A DNA stretch of 64,000 nucleotides from assembly GCA_003956705.1 (NCBI GenBank), contig QZCP01000171.1:25603-89602 (forward strand). The letters run 5' to 3'. The position numbers and the translations under genes were made by a program. Origin of the DNA: Brevipalpus yothersi (Eukaryota > Arthropoda > Arachnida > Trombidiformes > Tenuipalpidae). The notes beneath the pieces are model-generated. The model saw only the letters and a list, made by a program, of their open reading frames with translations, was not told the DNA's origin and searched no databases. Shown piece after piece: positions 14,225-26,116 of the stretch. Position 1 is the stretch's first letter, and every line of letters starts with the position of its first letter.

Positions 14225-16448
14225 ACCACAATGCTAGCTGCACCCACACTTATCGGCTCGTGTCGTCCCGTTTTGGTGTTTACCTCCTCTGTCCGCATCT
14301 CCCGTCGATCAAGACGATCTAATTGATTTAATTAATTTACCTTTTCCTGAACCCAATAATCAAAGAAGAGAAAAAACTCTGCTACCTCACTTTTGCTGTT
14401 GCTGCTGAACTTAAGCTATCTCTCACTTTGCTCAATCACCTTTGGCTCTATCTCTCTTCTTCACCAATTAACGATTACAATCGAGCGATAATGATGATTA
14501 TGATGATGGCCACTATTTTTCCACAATAACAACCAGTATAAACATTAACCAATCAACCAGTAACAATTATAATATTCAACGATGATGATTGTGAAAGAAA
14601 AAAAAGTGTCCACACATAGACATTAATACACACACATACACACAAACACACACACAGAGACACACAAACACACAGACACAGAAACAGATAGTTATGAAAG
14701 TAGTAACAATCAATGGATAGGATGACTAGTTGATCAGAACCTTGAGATTTTTCCTTTCTTGATAACTTGAATAACGATCAACGAAAATTATCATGTAGAA
14801 CACATTGGAACGTAGGCCTTTGGGAATTGAGGTTAACTTAATTTGTAGTTGTTGCTGCTGTAGTTGTTGTAAGATGTTAATGATCCATTAAGATGGTCTT
14901 TATGTTTTGGATTAGATAAACGAAAAAAATATCACTACTCAATAGAGGATGATAATTTACACTTTTTTCCGAATAATGAGACGAATTATGATTATAACGG
15001 TAATTGATCGATTGAGTAAATTTTTTTCACTTTTTCTATGATGAGTTCTTTTTTCGCACAATCAATCGCTTCTTGAATCGAAAATTATGCAATCACATTG
15101 ACGTTAAGGAGAATGAAGAGGTGTATATAAGAAGAAGAAGAACAAGTGATGGACTTTTTGGGTATATATATATATATTCTAGGTGGAGAATAGCATCAAA
15201 GGAATAATGTTGCTGGATGGTTGTATGGTATATGTTTGGAATAGCTTGAAGCAAAATAACAGATAAAAGTCAAAACAATACCATTTTTGGGGCAATATAA
15301 ACGAATCGTTTGCTCATCTCCTGGAGCGATGAAAAGTCTACTATGAATGATGATATTATGAGGATCCGTAGAATGATCAAAATTTTGTCGACTATGAAAT
15401 TATTTTCACACCCTTTTCGAATGATGATGAACCAGTGGGAGTTGATTAAGAGAAGAAGAGAGAGGAAGAAGAGAAACGATAATGAATATAATTTTCCACA
15501 AAATTCAATGGCTATAAGTGGATCAAACAAGGCATCAGGAGAAAACTAAGTTGTATTATCATCACTCATGTAAGAATGTTGCCAAAATTGGTAGGAAATT
15601 CCAAGATAAGATAACTTTTCGAAATGGACACACTTTTTCGTTGTCTCTGAAACAGTCTTGTGTACAAACACACAGAACACAATTGTTAACAATGATTAGG
15701 GAGGAATAATTGATTAACAATAAGAGATGAATTTTTTTCACTTAACGGTGTTGTTACTGTTGATGAGGATGTTGCTTTTGGCGGTTCTTTAAGTTGTTGA
15801 TGTTGATGTTGTTGTTAAGTGTGTGATGTGGAATGTAAACGATGGTCAAGTGATCCGGATCCAGTGTTGATAAAAGTAAAGTGAGCAGAATATTTGTGTG
15901 AGTAAAGTGTTGATTAAGTGTTCAATTAGATTGAGAATTGATTTTTTTTCTTCCTCGCTTTGTTCGCTGTCACTGATTAAAAATTTTGATGATCTAATAT
16001 GATGATGTCTTATTGCTTCCACAAATGGTATCATCATTACTGGTATGATAGAAAATTATGTTTAAATAATACACTGGAATCAAATTGAATTGTAGGTGAG
16101 AAAAAATGCTCAATATACCGGATAACATGTTCAAGTGTGTACTGATCAATTTGAATCATCATCATTCTCATAAAATTTGAACAAGTGTGGACATCATTTC
16201 TCTCCTCTCTTAACATTTCCAATAGTATGTCCATCATCTTCTCTATTCTTTTCTCTTCTCGATCCTCTTTTTGCTCTTCCTTTCTTCATTTACTCGATAC
16301 ATATACACAAAGACCTACAGACACATATGCACGGAATATACGCACACACACTCTCTCTAATACTCCGATAGAGATGCTTGATAATGATGAGAACAACTTT
16401 CAACGACGATGGATGCAACGGAAAAGGATGAAGAGATCTGGATGAGGT

Positions 16449-16450
<2 letters not shown>

Positions 16451-16493
<43 letters not shown>
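16451..16493. repeat. (GA)n microsatellite
   Basis: Pure GA run of about 43 bp. A second GA run follows 80 bp later. Confidence 0.97.
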
Positions 16494-16496
<3 letters not shown>

Positions 16497-16570
16497 TTCA
16501 AGCAGAGAGACTGTGTGTTTCAAGAGAGAGAAAGATATTCGTCTTCTTTTTCGATGTCGAAAGAACATGG

Positions 16571-16573
<3 letters not shown>

Positions 16574-16612
<39 letters not shown>
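16574..16612. repeat. (GA)n microsatellite
   Basis: Pure GA run of about 39 bp, paired with the tract at 16451. Confidence 0.97.
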
Positions 16613-16613
<1 letters not shown>

Positions 16614-18184
16614 GAAGGAGCTTGAGAGAGTATGTTACATAATTTCCATTCTCTCTCCAGACTCTCTCTTTCTCTTTCTCTCTCATAGCCATAGAGCGTT
16701 TCTAAGTGATGCCGAATAACTAGATCGATACAGAGTCGGACAGAGATCGAGTTCGAAGTTTCTATCCTACTTTCTCCCTGAAATATCCGCATCTTTCTAC
16801 CGTTCATTTGCTCTCTTTCTCTCTTTCTCTCTTTCCATCATCCCCCATTGCACAGCCTCTTCCACATTCTTTCCATCTCTCTCTCTTCACGATATTCCTT
16901 ATTATATGAATCTCTCTAGTCTTCTCCTCTCACTCCCCATTTCATCGATTCTCATCCAACAACTTTTTTGACTTTCTCCATTCCATTTCCTCTATTTTTT
17001 TTTCCTTTTTTCCATCTTTCTCTCTCTCTCTCTCTGTCTTTATCTCTCTCTCTCTTGTTTTTGTAACGATACATACTCCTACAGCACATTTGATTTCCTT
17101 TTCAATTGTGTCCACTTGTAAATGTTCTCAAAATGAAAGAGAGCAGATCAAGATGATGATCCCATCAAAAAGTTATTGCTCTCTCATCTCAGGTCATATT
17201 CAAGCTCAAATAATGTCTTCCACTGATTTTGGTGTCAATAGGAGGTGATATCTGATCATTTTGCTCAATTTTGCGGTCAATCGATGGCGTTGAACTTTTA
17301 CTGTGCAAGAGGGACATTTTTGTCGCTCCATAATCGATATTATTTTCGCGTTTAGACAATATTTGTGATATTTTATGCCTGAACACTATGTCAGTTGAAT
17401 ATTCACCGAAAATTCAGGTTCATTTGATTATAATTCTGATCTAAAATTCTGGCTACTGGGGGAATATCTTTTCCGTGCTGAGGAAAGTTTGACAAAGTTC
17501 CGAAACTAGTGGGCATTTAGACAAAATATATGTGTTCTGATATCGTCGAAGCGATAAATTCGAGTATAAGAGATAAAAATTCGTGATGAAAGATGTTTGG
17601 AATATTTGATACGATTGACTCCAATAGAAGCAAACCATTTTTTTCTGGTTGAATTGCCATACTTCACCACAGAAGTGAATATAATCGAATATGACTAGAC
17701 CTCGAGATTCCAAAAAATGAAAGTCGAAATCATTACAGAATAGATGAAAAAACTCCATGAACGAAAAGAGGAGAGAATATTGCTATGAGCATGATAAAAT
17801 GAGATCATTCAACCAATTTGATGACAAAAAATTCGTATTTCTCATGCTGTCAAATCTGTAGACAATCAAGAATCATTCAAACAAACAATCCAGCCAACAA
17901 TCAGTTTTCAACGCCAAGGAGAGAAAAAGATGATGCATCAATGGCAATACAGATAGAAGATTATGAGTGAGAATGAGACTAATAATATTTCTGAATATAT
18001 GAGATAATCGATATTCACAGAACGCTTATTTTAATGAATCAAAATTCTTCTCATTCTTCCATGTAAATTTGAGAATAGATGAACTTGTATCATAAAATTC
18101 CGACAAGATTTTAATATGGCTATTCTGAGGAACTAGATATTTTTATGAATAGAGAGAGAATGATGAACCAGCTCCTTCCAATAA

Positions 18185-19224
18185 TTAATTTCCAATATTT
18201 CCTAGGTTTATAGTAGTTGACTTTTGTTGTTTTAAAAATTGATATCTGTTGCAATAATCTGTGTAGCCACCATGATCCATAATGCTGTCGATCCACTGTC
18301 TCCAAAAAGACACATTCACATAGAAAGCTGATTTACTGGGGATCAAAAACATTTTGTCACAATATTTCCAATTTTCTTCTCTTCAAGAAAAATATTTCTA
18401 ATCACTCACTTGCAATACTGAAAGCCGCCTGATATGAGTCCTATCAGCATATCTCCAGAATTTCCTTCATTTTTCAACACAGCAGGACCTCCTGAATCAC
18501 CATAACAAGTACCTCTAATTTCACCAGAGGTACAAAAGTATTTGGGACTTGAAAAACCAGGGTAGAAGCTACAATTACCATCTGGTAGCAATTGGATATC
18601 AGTTTTCATCAGAATGGAAGAGCTTTCTCCTGGCGGTACCTCATTACTTTTTGTATTGGAGACATTGAGGTATCCCCAGCCAGCAACTGTTATGCTCTTT
18701 TTTGCATCTAATCTATGATTAGATTTGATCATATTGATTTTTTTAAATTTATACGGTTCCTGATCCAATTGAATTGGCTGTCTCAATTTCATGAGAGCAA
18801 TGTCTCCTCCTTTGTCTTTTGGACAAAAGTATTCACTCACTTGATGTTTTATTCCACTTTTAAATGTAGATACAGTGTTGTCATAATTTGGAATCACGTA
18901 ATGCATTCCTCTGGTCAGACCTGCTCTCATCACATGTTCCACGGTAAGAATCCAATATGACCCTAAAATCACGCCAGCACCGTAATTATCCGACGGATTA
19001 TCACTATGGCTAATAGCTACAATGTAAGGGAATTCATCTTTATTAGCCTTTTGGCCATTACGAATTTTCGATCCTTCAGGTGGGTCTTTTCTGAGATGGT
19101 GATTAGAGAATTGTCCAGTTGAGTATTTTAATTTGCTTGATTCATCTTGTTCCTTTGTTTGAGAGTAAGATGGAGATGGAAAATTGGAGCAAAACACAAT
19201 AAGTATCACGCTCAAGAAATCCAT
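18185..19224 (-). CDS. secreted chymotrypsin-fold (S1) serine protease
   Basis: There are two coding exons: 19224-18410, and 18335-18185 ending in TAA. The intron starts GTGAGT at 18409 and ends CCCCAG at 18336, and the split codon AA|T gives Asn272. The product is 321 residues. It has a signal peptide (about residues 1-21), a propeptide of about 32 residues, and a likely activation site before IRNGQKA (residue 54). The catalytic triad is complete: His97 in LTVEHVM, Asp141 in DIALMKL and Ser244 in GDSGGP. The second exon supplies the family's C-terminal helix (FYVNVSFWRQWIDSIM) plus a tail of about 30 residues. The residue at the base of the S1 pocket (chymotrypsin 189) is Gly238, so trypsin-like Arg/Lys specificity is not expected. 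The usual Cys42-Cys58 pair is missing: the motif normally read TAAHC is TVEHV. Cys218-Cys231 and Cys240-Cys271 can form the other standard bridges. The likely role is extracellular or digestive proteolysis, as for mite S1 proteases. Confidence 0.88.
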
Positions 19225-19672
19225 TTGAAAATTTATACTTTTCTATCAAAATTCACAATACATAATTTTGGAAACAGTTCTTTTTCTTTCAATTCAATTT
19301 TTCTGTTAACTCAGATGATTTTCATTCTCCAGATTATGGAAATATTCTGTTACCCTTCAAACTTGCGCTTGCTTAGCTTTCTCGGTATCAGATGTCGAAG
19401 GTCTTTTGGTTGGAATTAAATTAGCTAAATTGTTAGGCCATTTACTTTCATCTAGAAGAATAAATTTTCGAAAGTTTTTCTAGCTAAAAGTGAGAATTTG
19501 ATGAGTTTCTCGACTGGTGGAATGAGCTTCTTGTATCCTCAAATGCAATGAAGTCCATACTGCTTGTTGCTCAATTTGTTTCTGATGATTTAGGAATGCG
19601 ATTCATAAGATCTAAATTCGCCGATCAAAACTCATGATTGGTATCCAATTTTCCAGAGGGAGCATGCAAGAG

Positions 19673-19718
19673 TCACATCATCCCGGGATGATGTGATAGA
19701 TAATCGGCCGATTATCTA
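19673..19718. repeat. two abutting perfect palindromes (24 bp + 22 bp)
   Basis: Positions 19673-19696 form a perfect 24-bp palindrome centred on CCCGGG. Positions 19697-19718 form a perfect 22-bp palindrome centred on CGGCCG. They touch with no spacer. Both could extrude as cruciforms, or mark binding sites for dimeric proteins. They sit immediately next to the coding-like island at 19723. Confidence 0.9.
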
Positions 19719-19722
19719 AACA

Positions 19723-20076
19723 TCACCACATCTCGGCTAGTTGAAGACAGCTATTTAATTCACGTAGTTTCAAACAAAATGAGAAAGTTCTCATGCATGG
19801 ACCATGGTCAGGGAAGGTATCATGAATCTGTGGTTCTGGCCAAAGAGGACCTCTAATCGAATCAAAAGGCCACATACTCCAGCGTTTTGAATAAAAATTT
19901 ACCAACTTTTCGAAAGCAACATACAGCCTATTCGAAGAACCCGAGATATCAATGCTAATCAATTGATGGACAACAATGTCAGAAGGTGCAATTGTCTTCG
20001 GGACTCTCATCCACCGGTGCCACTGAATGTGCGAGTTTGTCTCTTTCTTGGTCCTACCTGTTCCGGAACGCAACAC
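19723..20076 (-). pseudogene. unrecognised coding-like island, possibly a decayed gene piece
   Basis: The minus strand has one uninterrupted frame of about 117 codons in DNA that is less AT-rich and less repetitive than its surroundings. The translation is of mixed composition, including WSMWPFDSIRGPLWPEPQ, with no low-complexity runs. No ATG stands near the start of the frame, and the sequence reads through to a stop after CLQLAEMW. I do not recognise the family. It could be an exon of an unidentified gene, a decayed gene or a transposon piece, or chance. Confidence 0.25.
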
Positions 20077-20509
20077 GATACCCTACGAGCTGGCTACCAA
20101 ATTGTCAGCTTTTATGATGAAGGGGAAAAGTTTTGCATTGTTGAATTGAGAGTTTGAGGCTCAGATTGTATAGATGAAGAGAAAAACTGGCAAAAATTTT
20201 TTTTATCGAAACAGATTTGTTTATAAAGAAAACACACACACACACACACACTGTGTGTAAGGAGCAAATAATCAGGATAGGAAAGCATAGATTGTTCGAT
20301 AGTGAGCCCATTTATCAAGGTAGCAAATAGACACCCACACACATTAGCTGTTACTATTTTTTTATCTATTCTTTTTGTTGGTATGAAATACTTTACCCTG
20401 AAAAAAAATTTACCAGAAAAAGAATCAGATTGATCATCTCTCTCTCTTTGTCGACATTTGCCAGGAAGTAGAGTGAGGGAAGTTAAATACTCACTGGTTC
20501 ATCTATTTG

Positions 20510-20547
<38 letters not shown>

Positions 20548-21837
20548 GATATATATCCCTATTTCTTATTGATTTTTCGTCAAAGCCAAGCCAAGTTTAG
20601 GGCACAAGGAATGCACTATTACCTGGGAACGAAATATAATATGTGGAAACCTTGAGCAAACGTGGAAGAATTGCTTGCGTGACTTTGTGAGTATGGATAC
20701 ATCAAATCTTTCGATTCTGTTTCTCTCTAGTTGATTGCAGATATACAGCATTTCAGCATGGATTTAACCATTGAAAAGTGAAGATAGAGAATGGAGAGAT
20801 GTGTATAATAATGGGAGATGAAAAGTGGCAAAAGTTTCAGGAGTGAACAAATCAATAGCAGTTTGAAGAATTCGAGAAAAGATTTTGATTTTGATTCCAT
20901 AGCCTGTGATTGGAAATAAGCTTCCAATAGATCAAGAGAAAACTTTCATTCAGTTCATGTTTGATTTCGTAAACATGTTTTTATTCAATTTTTTTCCTTC
21001 ATACTCTTTCCCTCAATATACCAGAATGTTTCCAATTGACCTGGTCAATTGGAGTGTATAAGGTATATAATCATCAAATGATCTATTTTTTTCTATACAT
21101 CTACCGATAGTAACAGATAATCGGCTGAAAGAGAGAGAGAGAATGTATCTGATGAGTTCACTTATATAAATCTACTCAGACTTCTCTTTCCATCTTAGTT
21201 TTTTCTTCTTTCTCTCTCTCTCTCTTTCACTTCTTTTTCTTCCTTTTTTCTCCTCAGGCTCTAATTGACCTATCATTCTATGGCTGAGAACATAAATCAA
21301 TAATATGACCAATTCCTCGAATCTATTGAGCAATTCAATTTTCCAATTGAATACACCGTGAGTGCGCATTTGTAGCATTCTGAGACCGATATCCTAGGGA
21401 AACACTAGATTCATTGATTAATGTCCAAATGAGCACAGAAATTAGTCAACTATTGTATCACAATGATATTCAAGAATGCCAAGTTCCATCAAATAGAGTT
21501 TCTCTCTCTCTCCATCTATCTCTCTTTACTAGATGATATCTATTCTCTCTTAGACACTGTTCAAGTGACACTACTCATCTTCACCAAGCTGTGTGTGCGA
21601 GTGTGTACAGATCAAGTTAGTGTGGATCCAAAGTGATGGTGGCAGAGAATTTTATCAGATAAGAAGGAATGCAGTCGACGAATTGGCAAGTAGTTAAGTG
21701 TTTCTACAAACACACACAATACATGAAAAAGAAGAAGTCTCAGTTTTTGGGGGTTGATAGTACAAGTTACAGAAAGTGACCGCCAAGCAAATAAGCAGGC
21801 CAAGAATAACTAGCTGAACTTTCCAAAGTGGTTTCTT

Positions 21838-21841
<4 letters not shown>

Positions 21842-21878
<37 letters not shown>
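21842..21878. repeat. (CT)n microsatellite
   Basis: Pure CT run of about 37 bp just downstream of the INPP5E-like coding end. Confidence 0.97.
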
Positions 21879-21881
<3 letters not shown>

Positions 21882-22182
21882 TCTTATTTTTATTGATTTT
21901 CGATGCAGAAATTAGATTAGTGATATCAAAATAGAGACTAACCCAAAGAGTAAGATAGCGAAAAAAGAGATCACAAAAAAGAGAGATGAGATAATAAGAA
22001 AGTTGGCCAGTCTCAGTCAAAGAGAGAGGGAGAAATGGAGGGAGAGAGAAAAAGTAATGTTTTATCAGTCTTTTTCTACATCCATTGGAATCATTTGTAG
22101 AGCAAAAAGAGGAATAGAAAAGAGAGAGAGATACAGAGACATCAACAGAGAAATAGAAGGACATCGACATAGTCATGAATCA

Positions 22183-24554
22183 TCATGAGAGAACACAAAT
22201 CACACTTGAATGGTTTTTTATACTGTTGTTGGGTATATCCCGTGAACGACGTTTCAGGCCATCCAAGTAGATGTCTCGTCTAAATGCACCAGCATTGAGA
22301 GGAATATCGTCTCTTCCAGGCTTTATTTTCACTTCCATCAATGCGTATACCGGCTTGTGATCGGAAGTCTTCACCCGCTGGGCACAATCGTATACTATAC
22401 ATGATACTTGATCACTACGCTTACAACGATACAGTATACGATCAGTATATGATGGCACACGCTGTCGTAATATATCGAAACCATCAGTTCCAATACGATA
22501 CTTATAAGTGGGTGCAAATCGTATAGCCGCTTCCCTGAAGCCATAAAATATATCTCCCTTGTCCAGAGCTTTGGATAGTTGATCATCATGTAACAGTGCT
22601 TCAAAAGATGTCAAAGATGCTCTGAAAAGAAGGAAATAGAAAGAGAGAGAGAGAGAGAGAGAGAAGACAAAAAAGAATGATGAACAGATAGAGAACATGT
22701 CAGGATGTATTGAGAAGAAGTAAGATATTTGCACAGAGAAGAAGTAAAAAAGTGGAAAAGGTATTTCCTGTGGATTGTTAGAGATAAGAATAGACTTATC
22801 GGAAGTCAAAATAAAGTAGAGATGGGCAAAATATCGAAAGGAGTTCATCAATTGGATTTTGCCACTTCATCATTGAAATTCTCATTTTGCTAGTGAAAAG
22901 TGAAAATTTTTCCATCCTCATTTGGTCTGTAAAATTCGATTTCAACACGATGAGAATTGGAAAATCAACCTATGTAAACATCATTCATGACAATGGCCAT
23001 CTTTTGAATTTCTGGCTGAACAAATCAGAAATATTGAGCACCTACATTAACCCACATACACATACACACAAAATCATTTCATGTATTGTAATGTAAATCA
23101 GAACAATCATCATCCGATTGAATTGATGAGAGAAAGAGAAAAAGATTCATCCCATATAATCAGTGGAGCTATTCAGCAGGAAATCATAGATTCTGCATGG
23201 TGTAGAATGGAAAAGCATCACTTATATGTATATAAATAAATATATATATAGCATTCCAGTAGTCTTTAGTATACACAAAAATTGTATTTAGCATGTATCG
23301 TGAATCACTAGTGGAATGAGTCTTGTGGATAGGCAATTTATGAGAATTAGAGTTTGCTAAAAAGTTTTTTTATTCTCCTACTTTCTTCTATGGCCATTGC
23401 AATGAATACATCCTCTTAACGCAATGAGGTCTCAAGCTAATGTAAAACAGGCTATTCTGAATTTGAATAATTAATTCCCATATGATTGGATGAATATGAG
23501 ATTTGGTACAATGGTAGAGTATTTTGTTGGAAGTTGATGAACAGAAGGCTCTCTGGATGAAGAGAGAAGAGAGAAGAGGAGAAAAAAAAGTATCTGGCAT
23601 CAGAAATCTGACTTTCGAAATACTCTCGTGAATAGCGATACATAATACTCAAATAAATAGAGAGAAGAGAATGAATTCGCGGAAATCTTTAAGATAATGA
23701 ACCGGTAACAATAAAATCACAGAAAAAACAGAAGACTACAGGTGATCAAGCTTCTGGTGATGTTAATTGAAGAGAAGTTCGCATGATATGATGAATACAT
23801 TTGAGCTAATAATTTGAATCTCATTCAATTAAATTTTTCAGAAAAAGTTGGAAAGAGAGATGAATTGTTCTACTATGGATATAAAGAAAGAAAAAAGAAA
23901 GAGATCACTCAAAAGTAGAAACTTCCAATTTCTAACTGATGTATCATCGTTTTGTGAACAATTCAAGAATTTGCTAGAGAATTTTATTAAGACCCCATCT
24001 TCACACCCGACGAGAAGGACTCTCGAATATTGTTGATCACTCCATGTAAAGCAGGCCTATTTTCAATGCTCAAATAAATTGCAAGTTTATCAATTTCTAA
24101 TCAATCTTACCCAAACTTGAGCCAATCCTTATCTCCTTCCCACTCTTTGGACATTTACTCTGATTACACTCAATACTTGATGACTGTTCCCAATCTTGTG
24201 AATTTTAATTATCAAACATGAATCATCTTACCATATCTCTCCCCCTAGATTTCCATAATCTGAACAAGTCTTATTTTCAGCCTCATCATCTAATCCTGTA
24301 TTTTACACACAGGTGATCTATGGAACTGGATTCTCCTAGGCAGAAAGTTGTGCTCAGTTAAGGAAATAAAAATCACTTTTGTTCCTTAAAAATTGACTTT
24401 GCGTCAGTGGTTCAGCGGTAGAATGGATGCCTCCCACGCATTCGACCCGGGTTCGACTCCCGGCTGACGCAATTTTTTGGATAGTTTTATGTTTTTTTTG
24501 GAAAAAGTTGGAAAGAGAGATGAATTGTTCAACCATGGGTATATAGAAAGAAAA

Positions 24555-24632
<78 letters not shown>

Positions 24633-25697
24633 ACTCAAAAGTAGAAACTTTTAACTGATGTACCATAGTTTTGTGAACAATTCTAGAATTTGATTGAGGT
24701 CAATGATCTGAGTTTGATTAGACCATTAAGGCTGTTCTATCGAATTAAACATCTCATTATCTTTTGAAAACTCAATTACATTCCTGAGATGTTCCCAAGA
24801 AAAATGTTGAGTGTATCTCCATACACCCTTACTAGAGCTACAAAGTGAAGAGAATTTTTCGATCACTAAGCATACAATTTGAGTTATGAAACATAGCAAA
24901 TCAAATTGACTAGAAATGGATATTACTCATCATTAGAGAATCAATCACTAACATTCAAAAGGAATTAATTTGGATCTGCCCACATACATGCATGTGTCTA
25001 CTCGAGTGTTTATCTCGACGAATTTTTGCCATTCTACGAGCTTTCCCATTCTTGTTCAGGCATCTGTCTTTCGACTAAGTATGAACATGATGAATCATTG
25101 ATGATAGGGATCATATTCTATGTGTGTATTAGAAGAAAAGCTGAGGGAAGGGAAAAGATCGGTATCATGAATCGATCGTAATGCTTGTTGTTGTCCTCTC
25201 TTGACCCAGATCAGGAAGGTGAGGTCATAGGTGATCTTAACACCGTAGTAAAGAGAGAGAAAGAGAGAAAGTGTGTGTATGAGCACTTGATGACCACATA
25301 AGATGATTTCTACAAGATCTAGATCTCTCATCAAACTCAACCGACGGATATTCTGGATATTTTTCTGAGCCAGAGAAGATTTGCAATAGAATTTTGAATT
25401 GTCGTGAAGAATGATAAGATGGATGGTGAGTAGAGAACATTATTACAGTGTTAAGCATGTCGTGAGGAGGATAAAATTTGGTGAGCTGATTCCTTACAAG
25501 ATGTACCCTTGTATCATGTCTATTTTCATGCATTTTGGAGAGCAAAAAATTCTTCTTAGTAGCTTCAGCACTGGGCCTCTTAGATCAGCACCTTTACACT
25601 GGATTTTTGCTCATGTGTGTGTGTGTGAGGAGGACTTGTACATTGTATTTGCATTTGAAGTTGCAGAAAAAACAGAAAAATAGTTCGAATTCATGGA

Positions 25698-25768
<71 letters not shown>

Positions 25769-26078
25769 GAATAATTTCATGTCGAAAAGCCAAATCACTG
25801 ACATCTCAACAATTCACATTCCTTGTAAGCTCTCAGCATTTCATCACATCACTTCTCCATCTACAAGTACTTTCATTTCTTTTTCTCATTCGTTCATTCA
25901 CTTTCGCTCACTGTATAGTATGTATAACACTTCAAGATGAATGGTGGCCATAACCAACCAAAGAGAAGTGAGCAAAAAGAGAGAGAGAAAGAGAGGAAGA
26001 AAGAGAAAGAAAATCAATGACATCCAAACTTTTATATTAGGTTATGAAGCCAAAAGGAGTAGAGAAAGGATGGATAGA

Positions 26079-26116
<38 letters not shown>

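Larger units (their letters stand above)
14225..18184. other. intergenic region, RASL10 upstream to protease 3' side
   Basis: No gene recognised. Directly upstream of the RASL10 exon (14225-14700) lies probable 5' UTR and promoter sequence with a CA-rich run near 14630-14690. The rest holds simple repeats, including two (GA)n tracts near 16.5 kb and scattered pyrimidine-rich stretches between 16800 and 17060. Open frames here are short and repeat-derived. Confidence 0.5.
19225..22182. other. region between protease and INPP5E-like gene
   Basis: Upstream of the protease start is a probable promoter without a motif I can name. The stretch then contains two abutting palindromes, an unrecognised coding-like island (19723-20076), a CA run near 20230-20255, and CT tracts at 20513-20545 and 21842-21878. 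The last of these lies just downstream of the INPP5E stop; an AATAAA on the minus strand near 21890 could be that gene's polyadenylation signal. Confidence 0.5.

Noticed and set aside
16290..16807. Several 90-95-codon frames on both strands
   Set aside because: They translate the GA tracts at 16451 and 16574 (Arg-Glu or Ser-Leu runs).
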